64,000 bases of DNA from Pinus tabuliformis (taxonomy: Eukaryota; Streptophyta; Pinopsida; Pinales; Pinaceae), in contig CM062818.1 in the NCBI GenBank assembly GCA_031772625.1, forward strand, positions 208,720,310 to 208,784,309, written 5' to 3'. This document shows, one piece after another, positions 11,917 to 22,599 of the stretch. The position numbers were made by a program, and so were the translations under genes. A model generated the notes under the pieces. It worked only from the letters and a program-made list of their open reading frames with translations, ran no database searches and had not been told where the DNA came from. The first letter of the stretch is position 1; each line of letters begins with the position of its first letter.

Positions 11917-12784
11917 AATCTCTGTTGTTGAAATAATTATTTTTTGAGAAATTTTCGAATTTCTCACTTAACTCATTCTTTATTAGCTCAAAATTAATTA
12001 TTTTGAGCTAATTTCCGCAAAAAATTGACTTTGACTCGACCACCAAAGTCCAAGTGTCAATTTTTTCTTGAAATATCTAATATTCCCTTGGTGGCGGCCT
12101 CCAAAAACTAATTCCTTTGAGACCCACGAATTTTTCCACTTGAAGAATTTAATTTCTCTAGACATTTAATTTTGACTCTAATTAATTAAATTTCTGGCTT
12201 AGGATTTTTATTTATTTTTTCCACCCTCTAATATTTTCGCCATGGTGTCTAACTATAAAGGACCGTGCACTAAAATATTTTTTACATAAGATTTTTACAA
12301 TTCAACCCTCAAAGGGGGAACACCCATTCGGTATAGACCCTCAATAATTTACCCAATTCTGCGACACAATATGATCTAATAGACCAAGTGATTTGTAATA
12401 AAATAATTTAGCCAATTAGCTTAAATTATTCTCAAACCACTTTTACATAAGACTCGACTAGAACATAAGGACTTACCTAAGACTTTGACGAAAAATTCCA
12501 CCCTAGCTTTAGGATGAGGGTGGAGGGAAAAACTTTTCCGACCATCTGTGTTTAAAAACACAAATGAGTCAGTGAGACGAAAAACCTCCTAAGATGAAAT
12601 TTTCGCCAAAATAATAAGCTTACCTAGGTTGTTACATATAGACACGGTCTTACTAGCATCATTTACATTAAAATTTGCACAATGGGTTTACAATGACTCA
12701 ATAAATTACTGAAAGATGATCCGATCCTTTGAGAAATTTTTGGCATATTTACTTCCTTGGAACTTTGACAAAAAGTTTGCAACA
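11917..12784. other. Right end of the 11-kb insertion
   Basis: AT-rich sequence with no gene. It carries a TTTAAAAACACAAA palindrome-like stretch near 12551. The right border TTTGCAACA abuts the GACACGTT target repeat. Confidence 0.4.
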
Positions 12785-13541
12785 GACACGTTGAATGAGC
12801 AAGGTAGTTCGAATCACCTAATTCGTAGTGTTCAGCAGGGTGCAATTCGAGCCAAGGAAGAGAAAATAGCAAAGGTTTGCAGCATAGAGAATTTAAGGAG
12901 AAATTCTCAGGAGGTTTTCCAGTGATCCAAAGCCAAGACAGGAGGTTGAATTATCCAACAAAGGAGGTTGTATTCTGCAGTGTGAGTTGCCACAAGGAGG
13001 ATCGATTCAGTTGTTGGTGCCTAGATCTATTCCCGAGAGGCAGAAGGAGGCAAGACGACTTTACTAAAAGAGGTTCTAGGGCAGAACGAAATTCCCCAAG
13101 GCTGCAACGCACATTTCTGGCCAATGGTGTGAGCGCAAGGGAAGAGTGTGAATGGCCAAGGAGAGGCTAGATCGATTCGCTGTGAGGTTAAAGAAATTTC
13201 CCAATATATTTCCAGTCGAGATAAATTGTTGGAGGATTGCTAGTTGGGCATCCAATTGTAATTCTCTATTTTTGTTGCATAATAATAAAACCCTCATCTG
13301 CTGCATTGGTTTTCCCTTCAGGGTTTTTCCAAGGACTATTGTCCAAAAATAACGGTGTCTTTTTATTGTGTGTGCATCTATTTCTCAATTCCATAATTTT
13401 GTTTCCATTGCGTATTTTTATTGGTGAAGAATTGCAGTGTGAATTATTCGTTATTTGTCGTAATAATAATTATAGAAAACAAATAAATTGTTGAACTTAG
13501 GAGAATAGTTTCTAGTCACTGCAGTTCAAGGAATTTTCACA
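12785..13541 (+). mobile_element. Copia 5' LTR, right part (copy 1)
   Basis: It continues the LTR interrupted at 1785 and aligns to 50915-51671 of the intact 3' LTR. It ends GGAATTTTCACA directly before the primer-binding site. Confidence 0.85.
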
Positions 13542-13553
13542 TGGTATCAGAGC
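13542..13553 (+). promoter_or_regulatory. Primer-binding site TGGTATCAGAGC (copy 1)
   Basis: This is the canonical Copia primer site complementary to initiator tRNA-Met, immediately after the LTR end. Confidence 0.95.
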
Positions 13554-14196
13554 ATAGAAGATCATATAAAAGGCTTTAGGCGAAGGAAGAGAGTTTTGTA
13601 GGGAGATCTGAAGGACCAATTTACATATCTGTGCAAGCCAAGCCAAGGGTGCCAATTGCAGAGAGGAAAAAAATCGATTTCCAATTCAGGGTGAAGGAGA
13701 AGTTTGATTTTGCCTCAGATTTGTAGCAGCAGGTAGTAGGATTGTTGGATAGAGGGTTCCAATGAATTGATCAATTGATTTGCAGAAAATTTATAGCAAG
13801 GGTTTTATAGTTGCAAATTAGAGCAAGAAGAGAAAAGCACACAAAGAGGGAATTTCCAGTAAAATTCTCAGAGGGTTTCCAATTTTCCAGAGGAGAGGAG
13901 GCCATAATTTCTAACAACAGAAGGTCGTAGCAGACTTGCCAATCTAGCTAGTACGAATTCCAGGATCAACAATGTGTGTGCCAATACTAGAGAAGGACGT
14001 CCAAAAGGTAGAGCAAGTTGCCCAGAGGAGTAGCAAGCAGTGCGAGTTCCAGGAAGGACACCAAAGGCAAGTGTAGGAGCAAATCTGTGCATTTCCAGTG
14101 GGAAGTGTGAGCACAAGGGGAAGGCCAAAGTAGGCTGCCAAAAGGAGAATGAGATTTCCAATGTATAGTTCTCCAGTTTATTTGAGTTTTGCAGAG

Positions 14197-14967
14197 ATGG
14201 CCATAGCAAGACTCAGAGATCAGGATAGACTTGACGGAGCCTCTAATTTTGGCGTCTTGAAGGCCAAGCTGCAATTCCTATTGTATGAGCATGGCTTGAA
14301 GGAATTTGTGACAAATGTAATAGCTAAACCGACAGATCCACAAAAACTAGCAACCTTCAAGAAGGAGATGGTCAAGACCAAGAGGATGGTCCTAGACAAA
14401 GTTCAAGATCATATTATCTTGCATATTGCAAATAAGAACACAGCAAAGGACATGTGGGATGTCATTGTGAAGTTGTATGAAGATCCATCTGAGAATCGGA
14501 AAATGATTCTCAAGGAGAATTTGAGGTCAGTCATAATGCAACTCACTAGGATTCATGGAATCAAAGACGAACTTGCAACTGTAGGAGAGAAACCATGAGA
14601 TAGCGGGTTGGTGCACACGGCACCCAATGGGTTCTCCAAAGAGTGGCATACATTCATCCAAGTGATTTATGGACAAGACATACTTCCAAGATGGAAGCGC
14701 CTATGGAGTGACTTAACTCAAGAAGAGCTAAGGCTCAACCTCGCAAATGGTACCATAAGCAACAGTAGTAAGGGATTGAAGGTGGAGAAGGAAGAAAATA
14801 ACTTAGCCCTTGCAAGTAAGGGAAAGGCGAAGAAGGGTCCCAATCAGGGACAAGACTAAAAGGGAGAAAAGAAAAAAGATCTAATGAAGGTCAAGTGCTT
14901 CGGATGTTGTGTGTTTGGTCACCATGTCACCCAGTTTCCAAAGAGGAAGAAGGACAAGAAGGGGTAA
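14197..14967 (+). pseudogene. Copia gag (copy 1), two in-frame stops
   Basis: Gag forms the virus-like particle in the cytoplasm. The start ATG at 14197 gives MAIARLRDQDRLDG, followed by a UBN2-type gag region (NIIA/KDMWD, ENRKMIL). A Lys-rich linker and a zinc knuckle follow, in which the last Cys is replaced by Phe (CFGCCVFGHHVTQF). One frame is kept throughout. It is broken only by TGA at 14596-14598 and TAA at 14857-14859. Compared with copy 2 it lacks 24 bases (eight codons) near 14533. No protease, integrase or RT follows, so the element is gag-only. Confidence 0.85.
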
Positions 14968-15785
14968 CAAACAATAGCTTCGGCAAAGATCAATGAGTTG
15001 ACTTCTATATTGGACGAATTTGCATAGATAGCAACAATACCTCCAGATGGAGAAGCATGAAGCTTCAAATGACCATAATGGGCGAGGTCCATGGAAGAGC
15101 GACAGGTAGTCTATATCAAATCCACTTGTTGTATATTCTTCACATGGATCAGTACCTTTGCTATAGGAGCCCGCAAGAATAAAGTAACAAGAGGATCGAG
15201 GTGTCAACAAGGCACAGCCAAATCCTGAGGGACAATGCAGAGCTAGTTGTGGTCAGATACTTGAAAGGCAGTTGCAGAGTCAGTTGGGCGCATTCATGTG
15301 CTCAATAGACAATGCAGAGCTAGTTGCACTTAGACACTCAAGAGACAATTGCAGAGCCGATTGCAAGAGCACAGTAAATCAAAGAGAGTTTGAGACTCAA
15401 AGCGAGACTAGCTTCAGAAGGAGCAACCCTATGGAAGGTTGATCTTCAGGTTCTAGGGTGGTCAGTACACACAATTGCAGCGATAGCAATAACACAAAGG
15501 CAGTGCAGAAGCAGTAGCATAGGGATACTAGCATTGTGAGATCAATTGACTCAACTACAATTGGTAGCAGGTGAAACAAAGTATGCATAGTAGCATGGTG
15601 GACGATGTTTGCCAGATTGACCACTTCGTAGTGATTTCCAGTGACAGGGAGTCAGGTTAGTTTGAAGATGTGATGAAAGGAGGTAGAATAGATGTCAAAC
15701 ATCAGCAACATATGATAGTCCAATTACAGGTTGTTCATCAAGAGAGATGAGTAGAATGGGTATAGTGGAGAACACCTTCCTCACT
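14968..15785. repeat. Pol-less internal region with GCAGAG-type repeats
   Basis: Where pol should lie there are only about 0.8 kb. Degenerate units around CAATGCAGAGCTAGTTG recur at about 15232 and 15311, with related GTTGCAGAGTCAG and ATTGCAGAGCCGATTG between and after. No open pol frame is visible. Copy 2 equivalent: 49716-50533. Confidence 0.6.
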
Positions 15786-15794
15786 AAGAGGGAG
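15786..15794 (+). promoter_or_regulatory. Polypurine tract AAGAGGGAG (copy 1)
   Basis: A purine run directly before the 3' LTR TGTTAG start, the expected plus-strand primer. Confidence 0.8.
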
Positions 15795-16042
15795 TGTTAG
15801 TTTTTATGGATATGGTAGCGTCAAACAGGTGTTCAAGTCTCTAAGGTATCAAAGAGGCTAAGGAACACAAGATCTCCAAAACCCAAAAAAGGTTTCGAGA
15901 AAAAACACTTAGAAACCTCTCAATTAAATTAATTTATCAATCATTAAAAAGTTCCGAAGTTTAACTTAAGAAAATTGATTAATTAATGAGTATTAATTGA
16001 AGAATTCAATTTTGCTCTAAAAACTTCCGAAAAAGTGATTTG
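15795..16042 (+). mobile_element. Copia 3' LTR, truncated by gap (copy 1)
   Basis: It starts TGTTAGTTTTTATGG and matches the first 249 bases of the 3' LTR in copy 2 before running into Ns. Confidence 0.85.
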
Positions 16043-16142
16043 NNNNNNNNNNNNNNNNNNNNNNNNNNNNNNNNNNNNNNNNNNNNNNNNNNNNNNNNNN
16101 NNNNNNNNNNNNNNNNNNNNNNNNNNNNNNNNNNNNNNNNNN
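16043..16142. other. Assembly gap (100 Ns)
   Basis: Exactly 100 Ns, the usual placeholder for a gap of unknown size. It falls inside an LTR, and sequence after it does not resemble the copy 2 continuation. Confidence 1.
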
Positions 16143-18180
16143 AGGCCTAGGATGTTGGGACTCGATCAGCAAACGAGTACACCTTGGAGTGTCTTTTTTA
16201 TCTGGTTAATTATCCCTTCTTTTTCAAAGGCAGATAATTTTCTAGGTTTTTCACTCACTTTTTGACCCAAAGTCGGGGTGACGGTTTGAAGGTTGAGCCT
16301 CTAACACATCGAATCGATGTATATTACCATACTACATCACACAAAAAATTTCGAGAATTTGGTTAGGTCTACGTAGTCATTTTTAAATTTTTTAGATTCC
16401 CCGCAGGTCAAAATTTGCAAATAAAATTATATTTAAATTGTAATAAGTGTAGTCTAGAGAAGTTGTATGGGGTATGAGTAATCAAAATTACACCTCTCAC
16501 CCTCAACTTTCTACCATGACACACTTTGAGGTGTTAAAAATGTGTTTTTAACCCTCAAAACCCACTTTCCTAAGTTTAGTGGGAAATTTGGCAATTAATT
16601 AAGCCAGAAATTAAATAAATGGAAAAAAAATAAATAACCACACATACTAAATGTTGTGGAAATGAGGTGGAAAATTATGGGGGAGTAAAAGTGAAGTCTC
16701 AAGGTGATGTGGACTCCTAAAATCAAGGAAAGGACATGTGCTCAAATAAAATCGAATTTCTGGCATTAAAAGAGAAAGTTGCTTACTTGGAAATTCGAAT
16801 TTGTGAAGTTAATGCACATCTGGGAGGATTTGGGAGAATATTTGGTGGAGATTTTTGTGGGAAATTGTCCCCACATGGGTCACCACCCATATACACTTGT
16901 CATTCTATCATAAAATTCGAATTTGGCACATAAGGGAAGAAGAAATAATGTCCACTTGCCAAAATTTTATTTTTACACTTGGCATTGGAGCTCCATTCAA
17001 CAAATTCGAATTTCTCTTTGGGATTGTCACCTCATGCCACTTGTTTAATCACTTCTACATTGGAATTGACTCCAATGCCATTTGTCATTGTCATTCTTCA
17101 TTGGGATTTGCTCCCAACTCTCTATATAATAGAGCCATGGGCTATCATATTGTATCATAGAACGAGCTATTGGGCTTACGGAGACTCTGCTGGATTTTGT
17201 ATTCATCTTTCATATAATAAAAGAGACCTTGGGGTACTATTGTGTTCGTGATCTCCTTCCATTTTTGAGGCGATGTTATTTCAATTGTTGTGCTTTACAT
17301 TTCTACATGTATGTTGGATTATGCTAGTTATCATTTTGCCACTTGTTTGGATTAACATATGCAAGCTATCTTGTATGGTTTTTGGGTTACAGAAATACTC
17401 TAGGAAGAGAAGCACTAGAATATTTTTGTGAAATCTCTAGCCTTCTCCTCCATTGTATAATTGCATCCCTTATGATCGCTGACATCTTTTCCAAGTGTGT
17501 AGAGATCTTTAGATTTGGTTGAAGGATTTACTTGAGCATGGGGTAGCTCTCCAATAGACGATCTAACTCCCAAGATCAAGAATAGAAGGACCCAATCGGT
17601 TTGCCTCAAGGATCTCATCAAACGATTTTGAAAGGAGTTTCCTTTCCTCTACCTTACTAAGATCACATAAATTTAAATTAAATATTTTTCTTGATCAATA
17701 TCTTGTGCTTTCAAGGATTTTATTTGCTACCTAGAGCATTGTTTTAACTAGACAAGTATGGAGTTCCACTTGCATGTCTTGATCTAGTTCTTGTACACTA
17801 ATTGTAGATTATCATTTTGACTCTATCATGTCATCTTTGTATCCATTTCAAGATTACTTTGCTTTCAGTTTTTGAAGCATTCTACTTTTGTTTCAAGCAA
17901 AATACAATTTCATTTCTTAAAGAGCAAATACTTGGAAGGCACTGGTTGTTTATGTATTTCATGCTTATCTTATGATGGTTATTGCTCATATCAATTTTTG
18001 CTTATAAATCTTAAAAAAAATAATCTATTTAACTCTAACAATTCTCCTAAAACTCACATCTCTTTTTAACTTAACTTTTCATTAGGGACCACCCCCCTTA
18101 GCTAACCTAGGAGATAGCTTAAACGGAGAGAGAAGGGATTTAGTGTGACAACCCCTTCTCTTAGTCTCCTGCCACCAACC
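16143..18180. other. Non-coding, LTR-like sequence
   Basis: No gene is supported. A TATA-like CTCTATATAATAGAGCC stands at about 17119, and an AATAAAAGAG motif lies about 100 bp downstream. Together with the repeated AATTCGAATT motifs between 16750 and 17010 this suggests an LTR-type promoter remnant, but no ends could be fixed. Confidence 0.35.
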
Positions 18181-19290
18181 ACATCTTGTGGCGTTGAAAG
18201 TTTTTCTCACTAACTTGTAGGTAGGTGTAGGCGGCAAGGGTCAACAGCTCCAATTGTGAGCTTTTAGGTTTTGTCATCTAGTCATAAAAGTCAAAGTGAG
18301 TCAATGTCATGTATAAAGGACCCTTCTTGGGCATGTTACATTTGTATATGAGTCGATGAAAGAGTCTAATAGCCCTCCAAGACCAAGCAAAAGTATCTTC
18401 TTCATGTCGGCTACAAAATGAAATAAAAGATCTTCATCAAAGGACATGTCGGCTCATCCTCTCTCAAATCGGCTTATTATCACTGGCAAACCACTATAAA
18501 TAGGCAGCTCGGCCTCATTTCAGAGAAAAGATTTCGGTGATCATCAAGTCTACAATTCGGTCAAGGTCTAAGGCAGAAAAGGAGTGTGAAGATCTCATAA
18601 GAAGTCTCTCTATCCAAGCGAAGGAGGAAAACTAGAAGAAGATTTGTTTGGGACTATTTTAGGGCTAATCTCCACTCACACGTGCGAGGAAAGAAGAGGG
18701 TCACTGCTGCAGAAAAGGGTCAAAGATCTCCTTGCTATGCTAAAGGCCTAATCAAGGAGTATTCAAGAAGCTGAATTGAAGAAGAAAGCCTTCCAATCCA
18801 AGCAAAGGAGATGAAGAGGTTAGATCACCATATGTGTTACAACTAGGGCTGAAATAAAGTGCAGGTCTGAAGCAGAAGAAAGTTGAAATGGAAGAATCGC
18901 CGAGAAGAAGGAAGAAGCAAGAGGGTTGATTATCGTTGACTCAGGGAAGAAGGACTCATCAAATAAGCTTTGTGTCTTGGTCTTGGACTAGAAAATAGGT
19001 CAAGGGTCTTGGTCTTGGTCTTGGTATTTGTCAATTGAAATCTCTACGAGAAGAAGAAATTGTTCGAGTTTTCCTCTCAAGTGGGAGAGGTCTTGGCTCT
19101 GGTTGATAGCCTACATTCTGTGTCTCTTGAGTCTTGTCTCTTTATGATTTATGCATTGGTAAATTTTGATGAAGAAGAACACTAATAATCTAAGTAAAAG
19201 AATATCCTAATCTAAAAAGTAAAAAGCACTCGCAAGCAGTTACTAATAGAAGAGAAATCACTTAATCTTGTTGCCTTAGATTTCTCAATA
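18181..19290 (+). mobile_element. Family A-like LTR remnant
   Basis: It shares with the family A solo LTRs the series GAGCTTTT, GACCCTTCTTGGG, a TATA-like CTATAAATAGGCAG (18494), CTACATTCTGTGTC and a final TTTCTCAATA. The 5' end is unclear and no TSD was found, so the limits are approximate. Confidence 0.45.
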
Positions 19291-19291
19291 A

Positions 19292-19613
19292 GCATGCCAT
19301 ACATCTCCCTGTCTACCATGAAGAGCCTAGCCATGCCATACATCTACCTGTTTGTCATTAGGAGCCTAGCCATGCCATACATCTCCCTGTTTTCCATAAA
19401 GAGTCTACCCATGTCATACATCTCCATGTCTGCCATTAGGATCCTAGCCATGCCATATATCTCCCTGTCTACCATGAGGAGTCTGCCCATGCACACATCT
19501 CCTGTCTTCCATTAGGAGCCTAGCCATGCCATACATCTCCCTGTCTGCCATGAAGACCCTACCCATGCCATACATCTCCTTGTCTGCCATGAAGAGCTTA
19601 CCCGTGCCATACA
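19292..19613. repeat. 39-bp minisatellite, locus 1 (left part)
   Basis: About eight tandem units of about 39 bp, consensus like CATGCCATACATCTCCCTGT followed by CTGCCATGAAGAGCCTAGC. The period is a multiple of three, so long frames stay open on both strands as an artefact (plus strand MPYISLSAMKSLA repeats). It is interrupted by the hAT element and resumes at 20717. Confidence 0.9.
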
Positions 19614-20716
19614 CAGTGTTTTAAAAACCGGTAAAAAAACAAGGTTTAACCCACCTCTTGGCCAAAAAATCGCATAAACCAATCTTAACAAGCCAGTTTA
19701 GGACGGAACCAGCGGGTTTATGGTCAAACCTGCCAGTTCCGTCCTAAGTTGACCGGTTCACTGCCAAGGTTGCGGAAAACCCACATAGCGCAGTTTAGGA
19801 AGGTTCCAGGGTGTTTGGGAGGGAAAATAAGGGTTTTTCCCTCCAAAAACACCCTCTCCAAGCCTTTAAAAGGAGCTCACCCCCCTCATTTGCCTCACAC
19901 ATCTTATTTGGAGTTTTTGTGAGTTTGAATGGGAGCTTGGAGAGTGTTGAGTTTTTGTTGGAGTAGTGGAACAGCAGAGAGTTTGAGCTAAGTAATAGTC
20001 ATCATGCCTTCAAAAGCTAAGGATATTGCATGGGCTCATTGTGATATGATTGATGGCAAAATGATCTACAAATATTGCCAAAAATCTATTGGAGGGGGTA
20101 TTAATAGGTTCAAGCAACACTTGGTTGGGATAGGAGGCAATGTAAAGCCATGTGAAGCACAAAATGAAGTAATAGGGCATATTAGGGCAAAATACCTTCA
20201 AAAGTTTGAGACTCAAGTCACTGAACCAATAGAGAAGTTTGTGACTCAAGCAATCGCAAAGTTCGGGAGTCGAGACTCAACCAACTGAGTTTGATCATGA
20301 TGACTCATGAGAAGTTTCAAGCGATAATGTTGATCACTATTATCATATATGTAGACTTGTAGTAGGCCTATGGTCCCATAGTTTGTAGACTTTGTTTTTG
20401 CACTCTAGAGGCCATTTAGAGCCTCATTGATTATATATTTTGTTGTTGATATGTATTGCACTTGGTTCCATTTTGATATATTCACCTTTACATGGTATAT
20501 ATATGAGCAAAATTTGCATATTTTGTGTCTATTGGTTTGGAATCATGGTTTCAAATCTTAAAAATAGTTTTTTTCATTAAAAATTAATTATTTAATGTAT
20601 TTTTTTAAAGACTGGTTAATTTAGACATGATCAGTCTCGATTTGATCAGTTCTGATTTGAAACCCGATTTTTTAGGTGGATCGGTCTAGTCACCAGTTCC
20701 GATTTTTAAAACTATG
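19614..20716 (+). mobile_element. Deleted hAT transposon
   Basis: The element of 1,103 bp starts CAGTGTTTTAAAAACCGG and ends with the inverted match TTTTTAAAACTATG. It is flanked by a perfect 8-bp TSD GCCATACA (19606-19613 and 20717-20724). CA...TG ends and 8-bp duplications are hallmarks of hAT elements. Only the N-terminal BED zinc-finger part of a transposase remains, so the element is non-autonomous. It has a TTTAAAAGG TATA-like box near 19865. Confidence 0.9.
20004..20288 (+). pseudogene. hAT transposase N-terminal fragment (BED finger)
   Basis: A 94-codon open frame encodes only the DNA-binding start of a plant hAT transposase, which would bind the element ends in the nucleus. Residues 1-60 match the BED layout: AWAHCDMIDGK, then YKYCQK, GGINRFKQHL and NVKPCE. 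The first Cys of the usual CxxC pair is Tyr here. The dimerisation and catalytic RNase H-like regions are absent. The frame ends at TGA 68 codons after the KQHL motif. It sits in the middle of the 1.1-kb element. Confidence 0.75.
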
Positions 20717-20821
20717 GCCATACATCTCCATGCATGCCATGAAGAGCCTAGCCATATCATAAGACACTGTCTAGCCTCCACGTATTGTCATATAGACTAT
20801 CATAGCCATACAAATCCAAGT
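20717..20821. repeat. 39-bp minisatellite, locus 1 (right part) and shared flank
   Basis: The array resumes after the hAT TSD, then gives way to about 65 bp (AAGACACTGTCTAGCCTCC ... CAAATCCAAGTTGTT) that recurs after the second array at 25020-25086. The two loci are therefore copies of one larger unit. Confidence 0.8.
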
Positions 20822-21591
20822 TGTTATCGTTGGTATATGTATATACACAAGTCACCAAGCCACTGCAATATGTAATCAAGTCATTGTAAAAATCCAAATT
20901 TCAAAACAAGATGTAGCTACAAGGGGTCGATCTAAGTCATAGAGAGGAAGGGATGCCATAATAATAATTTGTATATATAATTGTGAATCAATGTTATTGA
21001 TATAAGATGCTTATCGCAAAGGAATGATGCCTCGATTAATCGATATAGAGTTGCAGTAATGTGAGACATGGTTACAGTGAAGTGAGACCATCCGAGATCA
21101 TCTTCTTGCTAGATTGATGTGAATTACAGCTCGAGAGGACATACCAGAGATCGAGATATTATAGTCATACCAGAGATCGGTCAAGCGATGTCATGTCAAA
21201 GATTCAGTGCCATGCTTACCAGAGCTATGTGATGCCATGCCATGAAAAGTCAACAGGCCTGTGTTAGAGATCATGCGATATTCCTATAGCCGGATGCGAG
21301 CCATGCGAAGTCAATAGACCCAACCAAATTTCAGAGATAGTCGATTCACCCTCTTAGTCTCAATATTCAACCTCCCATATTAATGTCAATATATAGGTAC
21401 TTAACCATGTGGCAAAATTATATCTTAAGGTGAACCGACATGATGGAGGGAAAACATAAACTTAAATTTAATTTTATATATACTTTCCCACATAAATATT
21501 AATAATAATTTAATTTTTCCATTTTTTAGGGTAGGATGGGCTTGAATTAGAGCAAAGTGGAAATTCGTCCCTAGATGCCCAAATTTCAACA
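20822..21591 (-). mobile_element. Candidate minus-strand LTR
   Basis: Read on the minus strand, this begins TGTTGAAATTTGGGCATC right after a purine run GCTGAGAGGGAG (21592-21603, PPT-like) and ends CGATAACA. The left border coincides with the end of the flank shared with the second minisatellite locus. No matching second LTR was found, so this is tentative. Confidence 0.4.
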
Positions 21592-21603
21592 CTCCCTCTC
21601 AGC

Positions 21604-22140
21604 TAGGGAGGAATTTCATTCGCATCATAGGTCTCATCTCATCATATCTCGACTTAATTTCCTTTGATTATCAACTTAACAATCTCAATCTAATAGAAGA
21701 ATAAGAAGAAGAATCATGGGGAAACATCTGGCTTCCATCCTATATCCAATAATCAGTATGGTCATCTAAAATAGAATCATCATCGTCATCAAGTCATATT
21801 TCGTCTTGACTCATCTCGCTCATCTCCATCTGTTGAACAATCTTGAATCTGAAAAATGAGACATCATAGGGGAGCCTAACTCACCCCACAGCAACATTGA
21901 AGAGCTCAGCTCAATCTGGAACAACATCAAGGAACCCCGCTCAATCTGGAACCACATCGGGGAGCCCAGCTCAACTCGGAAAATATGTCAACGGGGAGCC
22001 AATGCTACCACCTAGAATCAAATGAGAATGAGGAAGGTTCTATGGGACACTCTCACCTCATGTCAGTGACAATGGGGAAGGTCCTATGGAACACTCTCAC
22101 CACAAGTCATATCACATAAGGGAGCATCCAACTACCACCC
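21604..22140. other. Non-coding interior, no gene seen
   Basis: No ORF with a domain. Short imperfect repeats of the type GGGGAGCC...CAGCTCAATCTGGAACAACATC occur at 21870-21990. Confidence 0.4.
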
Positions 22141-22144
22141 TATA

Positions 22145-22590
22145 TCAAGCAATAGGCGAGATACCACTTACCAAGCAAGGATCACAACCATCCTATTGTG
22201 CAATCAATGGGCGAGATACCACTTGTTATACAAGGTAAGGATCACAGATTCACACCCATCATATTGCTTGTTGTTCTTCCCAACAATGAGCCTTAAGATT
22301 CATGTGGTCAAACACGTACATCACAATTCGAGGTTGGGTGAGATACTAAACTTACCAAAGGTGAGGATCACACACCCCCAAGCCTCCTCAACCCGTTGGC
22401 CAAACAAGAAGGGACAATCCCAACAAGCTCGGCTTGTGGGTATGATGCCAACTATGGGATACTTTGCTAGACCAAGATAGGGGGAGATACTTGACTTGTC
22501 AAAACGAACAAGGATCATGCACACCCTATGGGTGACAACAGTGAAGATACCTGACCTACTATAAGAGTAGGGATCATGCACACCTATTGT
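22145..22590. repeat. Degenerate GAGATAC...GGATCA repeat cluster
   Basis: Five diverged units share GGCGAGATACCACTT / AAGGATCACA-like blocks (about 22152, 22211, 22337, 22482 and 22542), spaced 57-145 bp apart. Function unknown. Confidence 0.6.
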
Positions 22591-22599
22591 CTAGAGTTC

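Larger units (their letters stand above)
1786..12784. mobile_element. 11-kb composite insertion inside the Copia 5' LTR (copy 1)
   Basis: Comparing the split 5' LTR with the uninterrupted 3' LTR (50543-51671) places an insertion between GACACGGT (1778-1785) and GACACGTT (12785-12792). This is probably a target duplication with at least a GACACG core. The insert begins TGTCGCTCAG and ends TTTGCAACA. About 4.2 kb of it is not explained by the nested solo LTR and LINE, and that part has no recognisable ORF or LTR pair. The primary element therefore remains unclassified. Confidence 0.75.
1..16042. repeat. 16-kb duplicated block, copy 1
   Basis: This stretch is near-identical to 34689-50791, with base 1 matching 34689. 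The two copies share the same flank, the same Copia element, the same nested insertions and the same TSDs, so every nested insertion predates the duplication. Differences are scattered single bases, mostly transitions, plus a few indels. The right end is cut by the N gap inside the 3' LTR. The left limit is unknown because the window starts inside the homology. It could be a segmental duplication or two haplotypes joined in one scaffold. Confidence 0.9.

Noticed and set aside
1786-12784. The 11-kb insertion as an LTR retrotransposon (TG...CA ends)
   Set aside because: No repeated terminal sequence was found at the two ends, and the flanking repeat is not a clean 5 bp.
11930-16640. Inverted similarity between 12180-12240 and 16600-16640 (TTAATTTCTGGCTTA)
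   Set aside because: Too short and AT-rich to support a real inverted repeat.
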